Of a stretch of DNA of 20,277 nucleotides, positions 1 through 6,146 are shown in pieces. Below the pieces are notes generated by a model. That model searched no databases and had not been told where the DNA came from. It worked only from the letters and a program-made list of their open reading frames with translations. This DNA comes from Paludibacter sp. UBA5753 (lineage in GTDB: Bacteria > Bacteroidota > Bacteroidia > Bacteroidales > Paludibacteraceae): the NCBI GenBank assembly GCA_002427615.1, contig DIFH01000009.1:1-20277 (forward strand), in the 5' to 3' direction. Positions within the stretch are counted from its first letter, which is position 1. Every line of letters begins with the position of its first letter. The position numbers and the translations under genes were made by a program.

Positions 1-12
1 ACATCAATATGC

Positions 13-47
13 CAATGTGCCAATAATTTAAAAAATTATTCACATTG
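13..47. repeat. Inverted repeat at the left edge of the array
   Basis: CAATGTG (13-19) and AATAATTT (22-29) pair with AAATTATT (33-40) and CACATTG (41-47) around an AAA loop, with a two-base bulge at 20-21. Sequence left of about position 30 carries the repeat motif in reverse-complement orientation, while sequence to the right carries it forward. The array therefore appears to switch orientation here, and the rest of the inverted part lies outside the window. Confidence 0.7.
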
Positions 48-240
48 ACACATTATTCTCATTGGCTCATTGATGTATTGGCACATTGACACATTATTCT
101 CATTGACACATTATTCACATTGGCACATTGACACATTATTCTCATTGACACATTATTCACATTGTCACATTGACACATTATTCTCATTGGCACATTATTC
201 ACATTGACACATTAATTACATTAATTACATTGACACCTTA
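41..240. repeat. 42-bp imperfect tandem repeat (minisatellite)
   Basis: Four consecutive units start at 41, 82, 124 and 166. The first is 41 bp with a degenerate second half; the next three are 42 bp and nearly identical. A partial, decayed copy continues from 208 to about 240. Each full unit breaks down into two 17-bp submotifs (TTGACACATTATTCTCA and TTGACACATTATTCACA) plus an 8-bp TTGGCACA. Copies abut directly with no spacers. The array ends about 6 bp before the start codon at 246, so it occupies the place where the promoter and ribosome binding site of that gene would lie. Confidence 0.9.
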
Positions 241-245
241 GAAAT

Positions 246-1790
246 ATGATAGAAATAATGGATACCACGCTTCGCGATGGTGAACAAACGTCGGGTGTTG
301 CTTTTGCAGCCCAGGAAAAGCTTAGCATAGCAAGGCTTTTGCTCGAAGAACTGTGTGTCGACCGAATCGAAATTGCCTCCGCCAGAGTTTCCGATGGCGA
401 ATATGCTTCGGTAAAAAGAGTAGCCCAATGGGCTAAAAAACAAGGATATATCAAGAAAGTGGAAGTACTCGGTTTCGTTGATGGACGTACTTCGCTCGAC
501 TGGATACATAATGCAGGTTGCGAAGTAATTAACTTACTTTGTAAAGGTTCGTTGAAACATTGTACGTACCAATTAAAAAAAACGCCCGAACAACACGTTG
601 CCGATATTAAGCAAGTACTTGCCAATGCCCGTAACATGGACATTACAGTGAATATCTATCTCGAAGATTGGTCGAATGGAATGCGTGAATCGGAAGAATA
701 CGTTTATTTCATGGTGGATTCCCTGAAAGACGAAAATATCAAACGCTTTATGCTGCCCGACACCTTGGGAATTCTCAATCCGGATGAAACGCGTTTGTTT
801 TGCGAAAAAATGATTTCACGTTATCCCGATCTGCATTTCGACTTTCATGCGCATAACGATTACGATTTAGCGGTGGCTAATGTTTTCGAAGCCGTAAAAG
901 CCGGCGTAAAAGGTGTCCACGTAACTGTGAACGGGTTGGGAGAACGGGCAGGAAATGCTCCTTTGACAAGCGTCCTGGCTGTTTTGCACGACCATGCCAA
1001 AATAAAAACAAACTTGCACGAAGAAAAAGTAAATTCAGTCAGCAAAGTAGTCGAAACTTATTCGGGCATCCGCATTCCTCACAATAAACCCATTATCGGC
1101 GAAAATGTCTTTACGCAGGTAGCAGGCGTTCACGCCGATGGCGACAATAAGAAAAACCTTTATTTCAACGACCTATTACCTGAACGATTTGGACGTTCGC
1201 GTCAGTATGCACTCGGCAAAACTTCGGGCAAAGCTAATATAATGAAAAACCTGCAACAACTCGGCATTGAACTCGATGACGAAATGATGCAGAAAGTAAC
1301 TCAAAGAGTGATTGAACTCGGCGACCACAAAGAATTGGTCTCATTGGACGAACTTCCGTATATTGTTTCGGATGTTTTGAACAGCGAACAGGAAGAACAA
1401 TCGATTAAAATTCTCAACTACTCGCTCTCGCTCACCTACGGACTTCGTCCAATGGCAACGATCAAGATGCAGATAAATGGCGAAATTTACGAACAATCAG
1501 CTTCGGGAGATGGGCAATACAATGCTATTTCGAAGGCAATGTGGAAAATTTACAAAAATCTTAACAAACCGACCCCTGAATTATTGGATTATGTGGTTGT
1601 TATTCCTCCCGGAGGACAAACAAATGCTATTGTTCAGACTATTATCACCTGGCGTTTCGATGGAAAAACTTTTAAAACCCGCGGTTTGCATAACGACCAA
1701 ACAGTGGCAGCCATGAAAGCAACCATGAAAATGCTGAATATCCTTGAGTCGGGCAATATTCCCGTGATAAATTATGGAAACTTGCCGTAA
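246..1790 (+). CDS. 2-isopropylmalate / citramalate synthase family protein (LeuA paralogue)
   Basis: A 514-residue DRE-TIM metallolyase that condenses acetyl-CoA with a 2-oxo acid, feeding leucine (or isoleucine via citramalate) synthesis in the cytoplasm. Visible motifs are DTTLRDGEQ (residues 6-14), metal-binding HAHND (201-205) and the NGLGERAGNAPL stretch (229-240). A C-terminal LeuA allosteric/dimerisation domain spans roughly 385-505. The start is fixed: an in-frame stop sits at 231-233 and the only ATG before DTTLRDGEQ is at 246. No Shine-Dalgarno is visible. Bacteroidales commonly carry a second, diverged LeuA next to leuB with leuC and leuD nearby. The adjacent leuB fits that pattern, but leuCD are not in the window. 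Family is certain; whether the substrate is 2-oxoisovalerate or pyruvate is not decided by what I can see. Confidence 0.88.
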   Translation: MIEIMDTTLRDGEQTSGVAFAAQEKLSIARLLLEELCVDRIEIASARVSDGEYASVKRVAQWAKKQGYIKKVEVLGFVDGRTSLDWIHNAGCEVINLLCKGSLKHCTYQLKKTPEQHVADIKQVLANARNMDITVNIYLEDWSNGMRESEEYVYFMVDSLKDENIKRFMLPDTLGILNPDETRLFCEKMISRYPDLHFDFHAHNDYDLAVANVFEAVKAGVKGVHVTVNGLGERAGNAPLTSVLAVLHDHAKIKTNLHEEKVNSVSKVVETYSGIRIPHNKPIIGENVFTQVAGVHADGDNKKNLYFNDLLPERFGRSRQYALGKTSGKANIMKNLQQLGIELDDEMMQKVTQRVIELGDHKELVSLDELPYIVSDVLNSEQEEQSIKILNYSLSLTYGLRPMATIKMQINGEIYEQSASGDGQYNAISKAMWKIYKNLNKPTPELLDYVVVIPPGGQTNAIVQTIITWRFDGKTFKTRGLHNDQTVAAMKATMKMLNILESGNIPVINYGNLP

Positions 1791-1792
1791 AG

Positions 1793-1901
1793 CCCCTACA
1801 TCCCCCAAGAGGGGACTTTTAAAAAAGAAATAAAATTAGAAATAAAACACCCAAATTTCCTCCGATAATTGGGTAAGTTCCCCCTTGGGGAATTTAGGAG
1901 G
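1793..1901. repeat. Long imperfect inverted repeat (REP-like) between leuA paralogue and leuB
   Basis: The left arm at 1793-1818 (begins CCCCTACATCCCCCAAG) and the right arm at 1875-1901 (reads AAGTTCCCCCTTGGGG then AATTTAGGAGG) are reverse complements at about 21 of 26 positions. They are separated by an AT-rich stretch of about 56 bp. The G/C runs stand out from the AT-rich surroundings. The shape suggests a dispersed palindromic element or an intercistronic RNA hairpin. Its right end contains the AGGAGG used by leuB. Confidence 0.7.
1896..1901 (+). promoter_or_regulatory. Ribosome binding site of leuB
   Basis: AGGAGG at 1896-1901 lies 10 bases before the ATG at 1912. It decides for that start over the in-frame TTG at 1885, which would add nine atypical residues. 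Strong Shine-Dalgarno sites are uncommon in Bacteroidota, and this one is the end of the inverted repeat. Confidence 0.7.
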
Positions 1902-1911
1902 ATTGAATTTT

Positions 1912-2985
1912 ATGAAAAAACTAAACATTGCAGTGTTACCGGGAGATGGTATCGGTCCCGAAATTGTTGAACAAGCCTTAAATGTAACAAAAGCTATTTG
2001 CTCCAAATTTGGACATACACTGAGTTACGAAACGGCTATTGTAGGCGCCTGCGCCATTGATGCTGTTGGCGAACCTTACCCGAAAGCCACTCACGATCTT
2101 TGTATGAAATCGGATGCCGTACTTTTCGGCGCTATCGGCGACCCGAAATACGACAATAATCCATCCGCCAAAGTTCGTCCCGAACAGGGATTGTTGAAAA
2201 TGCGAAAAGACCTTGGTTTGTATGCCAACATTCGTCCGGTTACTACTTTTCCTTCGCTCATTCACAAATCACCGCTTCGTGCCGATTTGGTCGAAGGCGC
2301 CGATTTTATGTGTATACGCGAACTGACAGGAGGAATGTATTTCGGACGACCACAAGGTCGCGCCGAAGATGGCAATACCGCTTATGACACTTGTATTTAC
2401 ACCCGCGAAGAAGTGGAACGTATCCTGCATTTGGCTTACAAATATGCCGGACAGCGTAATAAAAAAGTTACCATTGTGGATAAAGCCAACGTATTGGCAA
2501 CTTCGCGCCTTTGGAGACAAATCGGTCAGGAAATTGCTCCACAATATCCTGAAATAGAAACCGAATTTATGTTTGTCGACAATGCCGCCATGCGCATCAT
2601 TCAATGGCCCAAAAGTTTTGATGTTTTAGTTACTGAAAATTTGTTTGGTGATATTTTAACAGATGAGGCATCTGTAATTACCGGATCGTTAGGTATGTTG
2701 CCTTCTGCTTCCGTAGGAATTCACACTTCGGTTTTCGAACCGATACATGGTTCCTATCCACAGGCGGCAGGTAAGAATATTGCAAACCCGTTAGCTACAA
2801 TCCTTTCGGCAGCTTTGATGTTCGAATATGCCTTCGGCATGATGCAAGAAGGCGCTTTGATTCGTGAAGCTGTGGCAGCCAGCATGGATGCCAACGTGGT
2901 AACCGAAGACATTGCCAATAACGGAAAAGCTTATTCCACTTCGGAAGTGGGCGAATGGGTGGTTGATTATATCAATCACAAATAG
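1912..2985 (+). CDS. leuB: 3-isopropylmalate dehydrogenase
   Basis: A 357-residue NAD-dependent cytoplasmic dehydrogenase that oxidises and decarboxylates 3-isopropylmalate in leucine synthesis; it is of typical family length. Visible features are GDGIGPE near the N-terminus (11-17), substrate-contacting arginines in LLKMRKDLGLYANIRP (R98, R108) and CIREL (R136), Y143, and the family signature NLFGDILTDEAS (243-254) with metal-binding aspartates. The start at 1912 is chosen from the AGGAGG ribosome binding site and because MKKLNIAVLPGDG is the usual N-terminus. It lies 121 bp after the LeuA paralogue in the same direction, so the two are probably one operon. The inverted repeat in the gap could alter the relative expression of the two genes. 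Confidence 0.95.
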   Translation: MKKLNIAVLPGDGIGPEIVEQALNVTKAICSKFGHTLSYETAIVGACAIDAVGEPYPKATHDLCMKSDAVLFGAIGDPKYDNNPSAKVRPEQGLLKMRKDLGLYANIRPVTTFPSLIHKSPLRADLVEGADFMCIRELTGGMYFGRPQGRAEDGNTAYDTCIYTREEVERILHLAYKYAGQRNKKVTIVDKANVLATSRLWRQIGQEIAPQYPEIETEFMFVDNAAMRIIQWPKSFDVLVTENLFGDILTDEASVITGSLGMLPSASVGIHTSVFEPIHGSYPQAAGKNIANPLATILSAALMFEYAFGMMQEGALIREAVAASMDANVVTEDIANNGKAYSTSEVGEWVVDYINHK

Positions 2986-3001
2986 TTGCGTTTGAAAAAT
3001 A

Positions 3002-3034
3002 AGAAAGCGAATTAATAATATTGGTTCGCTTTCT
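3002..3034 (-). terminator. Terminator of the minus-strand lipoprotein pair
   Basis: AGAAAGCGAA (3002-3011) and TTCGCTTTCT (3025-3034) form a perfect 10-bp stem with a 13-base loop. Read on the minus strand, the stem is followed by TTATTTTTC, a U-rich tail. On the plus strand there is no T-run after it, so it serves the minus-strand genes best, although it also sits just after leuB. The stop codon and last few codons of the minus-strand gene are inside the hairpin. Confidence 0.55.
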
Positions 3035-3629
3035 GTACGAATGGAATTTCATCAAAATAAACAGAATTAAGAAAAACCGAAAACTTTGGCATTGCAGCTT
3101 GTTGGCTGATATCAACGCCAAAAGAAGTTTTTATGATATGGATTGGAAATTCAGAACAATAAAAGGATGTTGTGTCTTTTGCATTAAAAACTTCATCGAA
3201 AGGAATTTTAAGTTTCAGATAATCAAATGCTTTCTTGGCGATTGTTCCTGTCGTATCGTTTCTGAATCTCATAACTTTCACCGTCCTAATCTGGCTGTCG
3301 TTCATAAAATACTCCAACGTGCAAATCTGAACGCCATCGGCATCCGAAACTTTCTTGGACAATGCATGTATGACTTTGTAATTCTGATTCTCATCTTTGA
3401 CAATGATTCCGCAATGCGAAACATCCAGCGTATCTTTCAGTTGCATAACAATAATATCGCTGAGAAGTCCGTAACTCTTTCGCAAAATAATGTCGCCGCT
3501 TCGTATGGAATCGGTACTATATAAATGCAAATCTGTTGTATTTGCGGGAGAAGTACAACTTCCCGTTAAATACAACAGACTTAGAAATGCAATACAATGT
3601 TTTATTTCAATTTGTATTCTACCAACCAC
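3012..3629 (-). CDS. YiiX-like permuted NlpC/P60 cysteine hydrolase, predicted lipoprotein
   Basis: 205 residues. The N-terminus has basic residues, a hydrophobic run and a lipobox LTGSC, predicting lipidation at C25 and a membrane-anchored periplasmic protein. The body has the circularly permuted papain-like arrangement of the YiiX/YebB (DUF830) group: SGDIILR (44-50), a histidine in VSHCGI (H72), then the catalytic cysteine in FYCSEF (C158). Family members are thought to cleave amide or ester bonds in cell-wall peptides or lipids; the substrate here is unknown. The start is unusual: GTG at 3629 lies inside the upstream lipoprotein gene, overlapping it by 28 bp, and there is no in-frame ATG before the lipobox. 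This suggests translational coupling, though a rare start codon slightly downstream is possible. Confidence 0.72.
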   Translation of the reverse strand: MVGRIQIEIKHCIAFLSLLYLTGSCTSPANTTDLHLYSTDSIRSGDIILRKSYGLLSDIIVMQLKDTLDVSHCGIIVKDENQNYKVIHALSKKVSDADGVQICTLEYFMNDSQIRTVKVMRFRNDTTGTIAKKAFDYLKLKIPFDEVFNAKDTTSFYCSEFPIHIIKTSFGVDISQQAAMPKFSVFLNSVYFDEIPFVQKANQYY

Positions 3630-4000
3630 TTTTCATCTGCTTTAACCAAGTGAACTTTCGAATCAACAGAATCATTAACTCCTCCTTTTTCTAAATCAAT
3701 ACTGCCCAAAACCACACCTTCAACATCAGCTGAATTACCATCTTCGGCAATAGTTACATTTTTAACTTCATACTTGATATTTGCTTTTTTCATTTCATCC
3801 TTTTTTTCGGACGCAAATGCAGCTACAAAATCGACAACTTGTTTGCTGTCTTCGGTACAAAATGCTTTTGCACCCTCAAAATCGGCGGTGTAAAGCGCTT
3901 TGTTAAATTCTTCAGCCACAGCTTCCGGCTTATTCCCTCCCGAACAAGCTCCCAATAAAAGTAATGGCAACAACAAAAATAATTTTTTAAACTCTCTCAT
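3602..4000 (-). CDS. DUF4878-like (NTF2-fold) lipoprotein
   Basis: 132 residues. The signal sequence ends in LLGAC, predicting a lipid-modified C19. The mature part begins with a Gly/Ser linker, then a pattern typical of small DUF4878 / NTF2-like proteins: PEAVAEEFNKALYTADFEGA, a charged helix (about 60-75), then beta strands ending in HLVKADEKWLVEYKLK. No catalytic motif is seen, and the function of this family is unknown. It is the first gene of a two-gene unit with the overlapping YiiX-like hydrolase, so the two may act together at the cell envelope. Length and the lipobox support the start at 4000. Confidence 0.72.
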   Translation of the reverse strand: MREFKKLFLLLPLLLLGACSGGNKPEAVAEEFNKALYTADFEGAKAFCTEDSKQVVDFVAAFASEKKDEMKKANIKYEVKNVTIAEDGNSADVEGVVLGSIDLEKGGVNDSVDSKVHLVKADEKWLVEYKLK

Positions 4001-4093
4001 AACGTATTGATTATTTGATTAATACTGCCTGACTTTTAATCAGGGATTTATTTTGTCGGTAAAAATAATGTTTATTTTTGTTAATACAATCAA

Positions 4094-4126
4094 AAAAGGA
4101 GTTTTTTTATGCAAAAAACTCCTTTT
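4094..4126 (-). terminator. Rho-independent terminator of the gpx-ohrR-gpx operon
   Basis: AAAAGGAGTTTTTT (4094-4107) and AAAAAACTCCTTTT (4113-4126) form a perfect 14-bp stem with a 5-base loop. On the minus strand it lies 28 bp after the stop of the secreted glutathione peroxidase gene, and its descending arm runs into a T-tract. It separates this operon from the lipoprotein pair downstream. Confidence 0.85.
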
Positions 4127-4153
4127 CCCAATTAATTCAGAATATTTATTTCA

Positions 4154-4702
4154 TTACTTCAACAAAATTTCAATTTCCGAAGGTAACTCTTCAGGTTTGG
4201 TTTTGGGAGAGAAACGTTTAACCGGATTCCCGTTTCTATCAATAAGGAATTTTTCAAAATTCCAACGTATCTCATTATTAGCCGATTCAAGTGGCAACTG
4301 CTCTTTCAAAAATTTATAGAGCGGATGCGCATCCTCCCCATTTACTTTTATTTTTTCGAACAATGGAAATGTAATATTATACTTCATTGAGCAGAATTTC
4401 TGAATTTCTTCAGCAGTTCCCGGTTCTTGTTCCATAAACTGGTTACACGGAAACCCCAAAACAACCAGTCCTTGCGATTTATATTTATTGTAAAGCGCTT
4501 CCAGCCCTTCGTATTGAGGAGTAAGCCCACATTTGCTGGCTGTGTTTACAATCAGAATCACCTGGCCTTTATATTGTTCCAAATTCACTTTTTCACCTTT
4601 TATGTTATTCACTTTGAATTTATAAAACTCACTCGTGCTTTGGGCAGAAATACTGATAACTGCGAAAAGCGCAATTACTGAAATAATTATTTTTTTGTAC
4701 AT
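4154..4702 (-). CDS. Exported glutathione peroxidase (thiol peroxidase type)
   Basis: 182 residues. The N-terminal 20 residues form a signal peptide with probable cleavage at ISA|QS, placing the enzyme in the periplasm. It reduces hydroperoxides. Signatures: NTASKCGLTPQYEGL with peroxidatic C58, VLGFPCNQF (C86), Q92, and WNFEKFLID (W147, N148), together the glutathione peroxidase catalytic tetrad. C104 is 46 residues after the peroxidatic cysteine, the same spacing as the resolving cysteine of yeast Gpx3 (C36/C82), so it probably uses thioredoxin-like reductants rather than glutathione. It starts 6 bp after the ohrR stop, so it is the last gene of a gpx-ohrR-gpx operon. It has close motif identity with the cytosolic paralogue at 5240-5722, suggesting an old duplication followed by a change of compartment. 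Confidence 0.93.
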   Translation of the reverse strand: MYKKIIISVIALFAVISISAQSTSEFYKFKVNNIKGEKVNLEQYKGQVILIVNTASKCGLTPQYEGLEALYNKYKSQGLVVLGFPCNQFMEQEPGTAEEIQKFCSMKYNITFPLFEKIKVNGEDAHPLYKFLKEQLPLESANNEIRWNFEKFLIDRNGNPVKRFSPKTKPEELPSEIEILLK

Positions 4703-4708
4703 GGTTTC

Positions 4709-5164
4709 TTATTTATCAATGGGTTCTAATAATTTAATTAAATCGTATAATTTATTTTTAAGACCTACCATTCCCTGAATATTCTGTTCTGAAGTATCAA
4801 TTTTCATTTTTTCCATCAAACGCAAAGGAATCTGAGCTGCTTTGTCTTTCATCGCCAAACCAGTTTCTGTAAGACTAACAATCACTTTACGCTGATCTGT
4901 TTTTGATTGACGGCGCTGCAACAATCCCATCACCTCCATTCTTTTCAGCAAAGGTGTAATTGTATTGGTATTCAAAATCAATTTTGCTGCAATTTCGTTG
5001 ACTGTGATATTGTCGTTTTCCCAAAGAACCATCATAACCAGATATTGAGGATAAGTAATGCCCAATGCATCCAAATCCACCTGATATGCCCTGATAATCA
5101 ATCTTGAAACGGCATAAAATGGAAAACAAAGCTGATTCTCAAGTTTTAGTTGTTCGTATTCCAT
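4709..5164 (-). CDS. ohrR: Organic-hydroperoxide sensing MarR repressor, OhrR type
   Basis: 151 residues with a winged-helix MarR fold. The N-terminus KLENQLCFPFYAVSR and LDALGITYPQYLVMMVLWE closely resemble Bacillus subtilis OhrR. C13 matches its reactive cysteine (C15); Y27 and Y38 match the two tyrosines that contact it (Y29, Y40). C13 is the only cysteine in the protein, which points to the 1-Cys class that is inactivated by mixed disulfide formation or overoxidation. The helix-turn-helix region is about residues 53-90 (VNEIAAKLILNTNTITPLLKRME), followed by the wing (KTDQRKVIV). Family knowledge: OhrR represses peroxidase genes until oxidised. Here it is flanked by two glutathione peroxidase genes, not by ohr. 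It most likely binds the twin palindromes upstream of the operon (5746-5789) and so represses itself as well. Confidence 0.88.
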   Translation of the reverse strand: MEYEQLKLENQLCFPFYAVSRLIIRAYQVDLDALGITYPQYLVMMVLWENDNITVNEIAAKLILNTNTITPLLKRMEVMGLLQRRQSKTDQRKVIVSLTETGLAMKDKAAQIPLRLMEKMKIDTSEQNIQGMVGLKNKLYDLIKLLEPIDK

Positions 5165-5190
5165 AAACTGTTTTAACTACATGAAGAACA

Positions 5191-5225
5191 AAATCGGAAC
5201 TGAAAAGTTTATTCTGTCCCGATTT
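5191..5225 (-). other. Intercistronic hairpin between gpx and ohrR
   Basis: AAATCGGAAC (5191-5200) pairs with GTCCCGATTT (5216-5225) with a single mismatch around a 15-base loop, in the 75-bp gap between the cytosolic gpx stop and the ohrR start. On the minus strand it is followed by TGTTCTTC, a weak U-rich tail. It could be a leaky terminator or an mRNA stability element that lowers ohrR relative to the first gpx. Confidence 0.4.
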
Positions 5226-5239
5226 GTTGTGTTTGTTTA

Positions 5240-5722
5240 TTAAGCAAGTAATTTCTCAATATCGCTGCGTAATTTCTCAGGAGTCGTGGTTGGTGCAAAA
5301 CGTTTGAATGGTTTTCCGTCACGGTCGAGCATAAATTTTCCGAAATTCCATTTAATTTCACTGCCCGGAAAACCTTTCAGTTCTTTTTTCAGATATTTAT
5401 AAACAGGATGAGCATTGTCGCCATTTACATCAATTTTCGAAAACATTGGGAAGGATACTCCGTAATTAATCAAACAGCCTTCTGAAATTTCCTTCTCAGT
5501 TCCGGGTTCTTGCTTTCCAAACTGGTTGCATGGAAATCCTAAAATCACCAGACCTTTGTCTTTATACTCTCTGTAAAGTTTTTCAAGTCCTTCGTATTGA
5601 GGTGTAAGTCCGCACTTGCTCGCTGTGTTTACTACCAAAACGACTTTACCCTTGTAAGTCTCCATGCTCACTTCTTTACCTTGTAATGAAGTTGCTTTAA
5701 AATCATAAAAATTAGCTTTCAT
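5240..5722 (-). CDS. Cytosolic glutathione peroxidase (thiol peroxidase type)
   Basis: 160 residues with no signal peptide; the normal length for a compact bacterial glutathione peroxidase. Motifs: NTASKCGLTPQY with peroxidatic C37, LGFPCNQFGKQEPGT (C65, Q71), and IKWNFGKFMLD (W125, N126). C83 lies 46 residues after C37, matching the resolving cysteine position of thioredoxin-linked Gpx enzymes. The enzyme reduces peroxides in the cytoplasm. It is the first gene after the twin palindromic operator and -7 box, and ohrR and the exported paralogue follow in the same direction. This suggests a two-compartment peroxide defence unit under one repressor. Confidence 0.95.
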   Translation of the reverse strand: MKANFYDFKATSLQGKEVSMETYKGKVVLVVNTASKCGLTPQYEGLEKLYREYKDKGLVILGFPCNQFGKQEPGTEKEISEGCLINYGVSFPMFSKIDVNGDNAHPVYKYLKKELKGFPGSEIKWNFGKFMLDRDGKPFKRFAPTTTPEKLRSDIEKLLA

Positions 5723-5745
5723 ATTATCTTGTTTTGAATTATTTA

Positions 5746-5759
5746 TATCGTTTGCGATA
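5746..5759. promoter_or_regulatory. Palindromic operator O1 upstream of gpx-ohrR-gpx
   Basis: TATCG-TTTG-CGATA, a perfect 5-bp inverted repeat with a 4-base centre. It lies 23 bp upstream of the gpx start codon and just downstream of the minus-strand -7 box, where it would cover the transcription start. It shares an 18-base context (5743-5760) with O2 with one difference. The likely ligand is the OhrR encoded in the operon (inference). Confidence 0.75.
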
Positions 5760-5767
5760 CAAAAGTA
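5760..5767 (-). promoter_or_regulatory. -7 box of the gpx-ohrR-gpx promoter
   Basis: On the minus strand this reads TACTTTTG, matching the Bacteroidota -7 consensus TAnnTTTG. It lies exactly between the two palindromic operators. No clear -33 TTTG is seen at the expected distance, as expected for a promoter whose spacer is an operator. Confidence 0.6.
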
Positions 5768-5775
5768 CGATTTTA

Positions 5776-5789
5776 TATCGTGTGCGATA
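5776..5789. promoter_or_regulatory. Palindromic operator O2 upstream of gpx-ohrR-gpx
   Basis: TATCG-TGTG-CGATA, a second perfect inverted repeat, with its centre exactly 30 bp from that of O1, close to three helical turns. Two bound dimers would sit on nearly the same face of the DNA. O2 overlaps the region between the -33 and -7 positions. Confidence 0.75.
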
Positions 5790-5957
5790 CTTATTAGCTT
5801 AATTATTTATAATATATTAACTTATCAAAATATTGGGAGGAAACGATAATTACAGTGTCCCTGTTTTATTCTGGAAAATGTTAGTCGGTAATTAAACATT
5901 TCAGCGCCAAACCTTGTTCGTCGGATGTGTTTGGATGTAAAAACCGAAAAAATATAC

Positions 5958-5965
5958 TAACTTTG
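5958..5965 (+). promoter_or_regulatory. -7 box of the TonB receptor / riboswitch transcript
   Basis: TAACTTTG matches TAnnTTTG. A TTTG at 5930-5933 is a candidate -33 element, although the 24-base spacing is a few bases longer than usual. Transcription from here would give a leader of about 235 nt that holds the whole TPP aptamer. Confidence 0.45.
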
Positions 5966-6022
5966 TACCCGAAAGGAATTCGGTTTGCTTCAAGGGCGGT
6001 TGTTTTTTCTTTTTATTTCAAT

Positions 6023-6053
6023 TTTAAACGTTTCGAACTTTAAAACGTTTAAA
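6023..6053 (+). other. Leader hairpin upstream of the TPP aptamer
   Basis: TTTAAACGTT (6023-6032) and AACGTTTAAA (6044-6053) form a perfect 10-bp stem with an 11-base loop. A near copy of the right arm (AAAACATTTAAA) follows at 6059-6070, directly against the aptamer. The role is unknown; it could compete with the base of the aptamer. Confidence 0.4.
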
Positions 6054-6065
6054 CTATCAAAACAT

Positions 6066-6146
6066 TTAAATGGGGTGCCTTAATATTTCGGGCTGAGATC
6101 ATACCCTTTGAACCTGCACGGGTAATTCCGCGAAGGGAATAAGAAC
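6066..6146 (+). ncRNA. TPP riboswitch (THI-box)
   Basis: The conserved aptamer blocks are present in order: GGGGTGCC (6072-6079), CTGAGATCATACCC (6093-6106), GAACCTG (6110-6116), and CGGGTAATTCCGCGAAGGG (6119-6137) with the small CGG/CCG stem. It lies in the leader of the TonB-dependent receptor gene, about 60 bases before the start codon. TPP binding is expected to lower expression of the receptor. The mode of control (transcriptional or translational) is not clear from the sequence. Confidence 0.95.

Noticed and set aside
41..240. CRISPR array
   Set aside because: Units abut with no unique spacers and show internal 17-bp substructure; no cas genes are present.
1885..1911. Longer leuB reading frame from a TTG at 1885
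   Set aside because: It would add nine residues not seen in the family and ignores the AGGAGG ten bases before the ATG at 1912.
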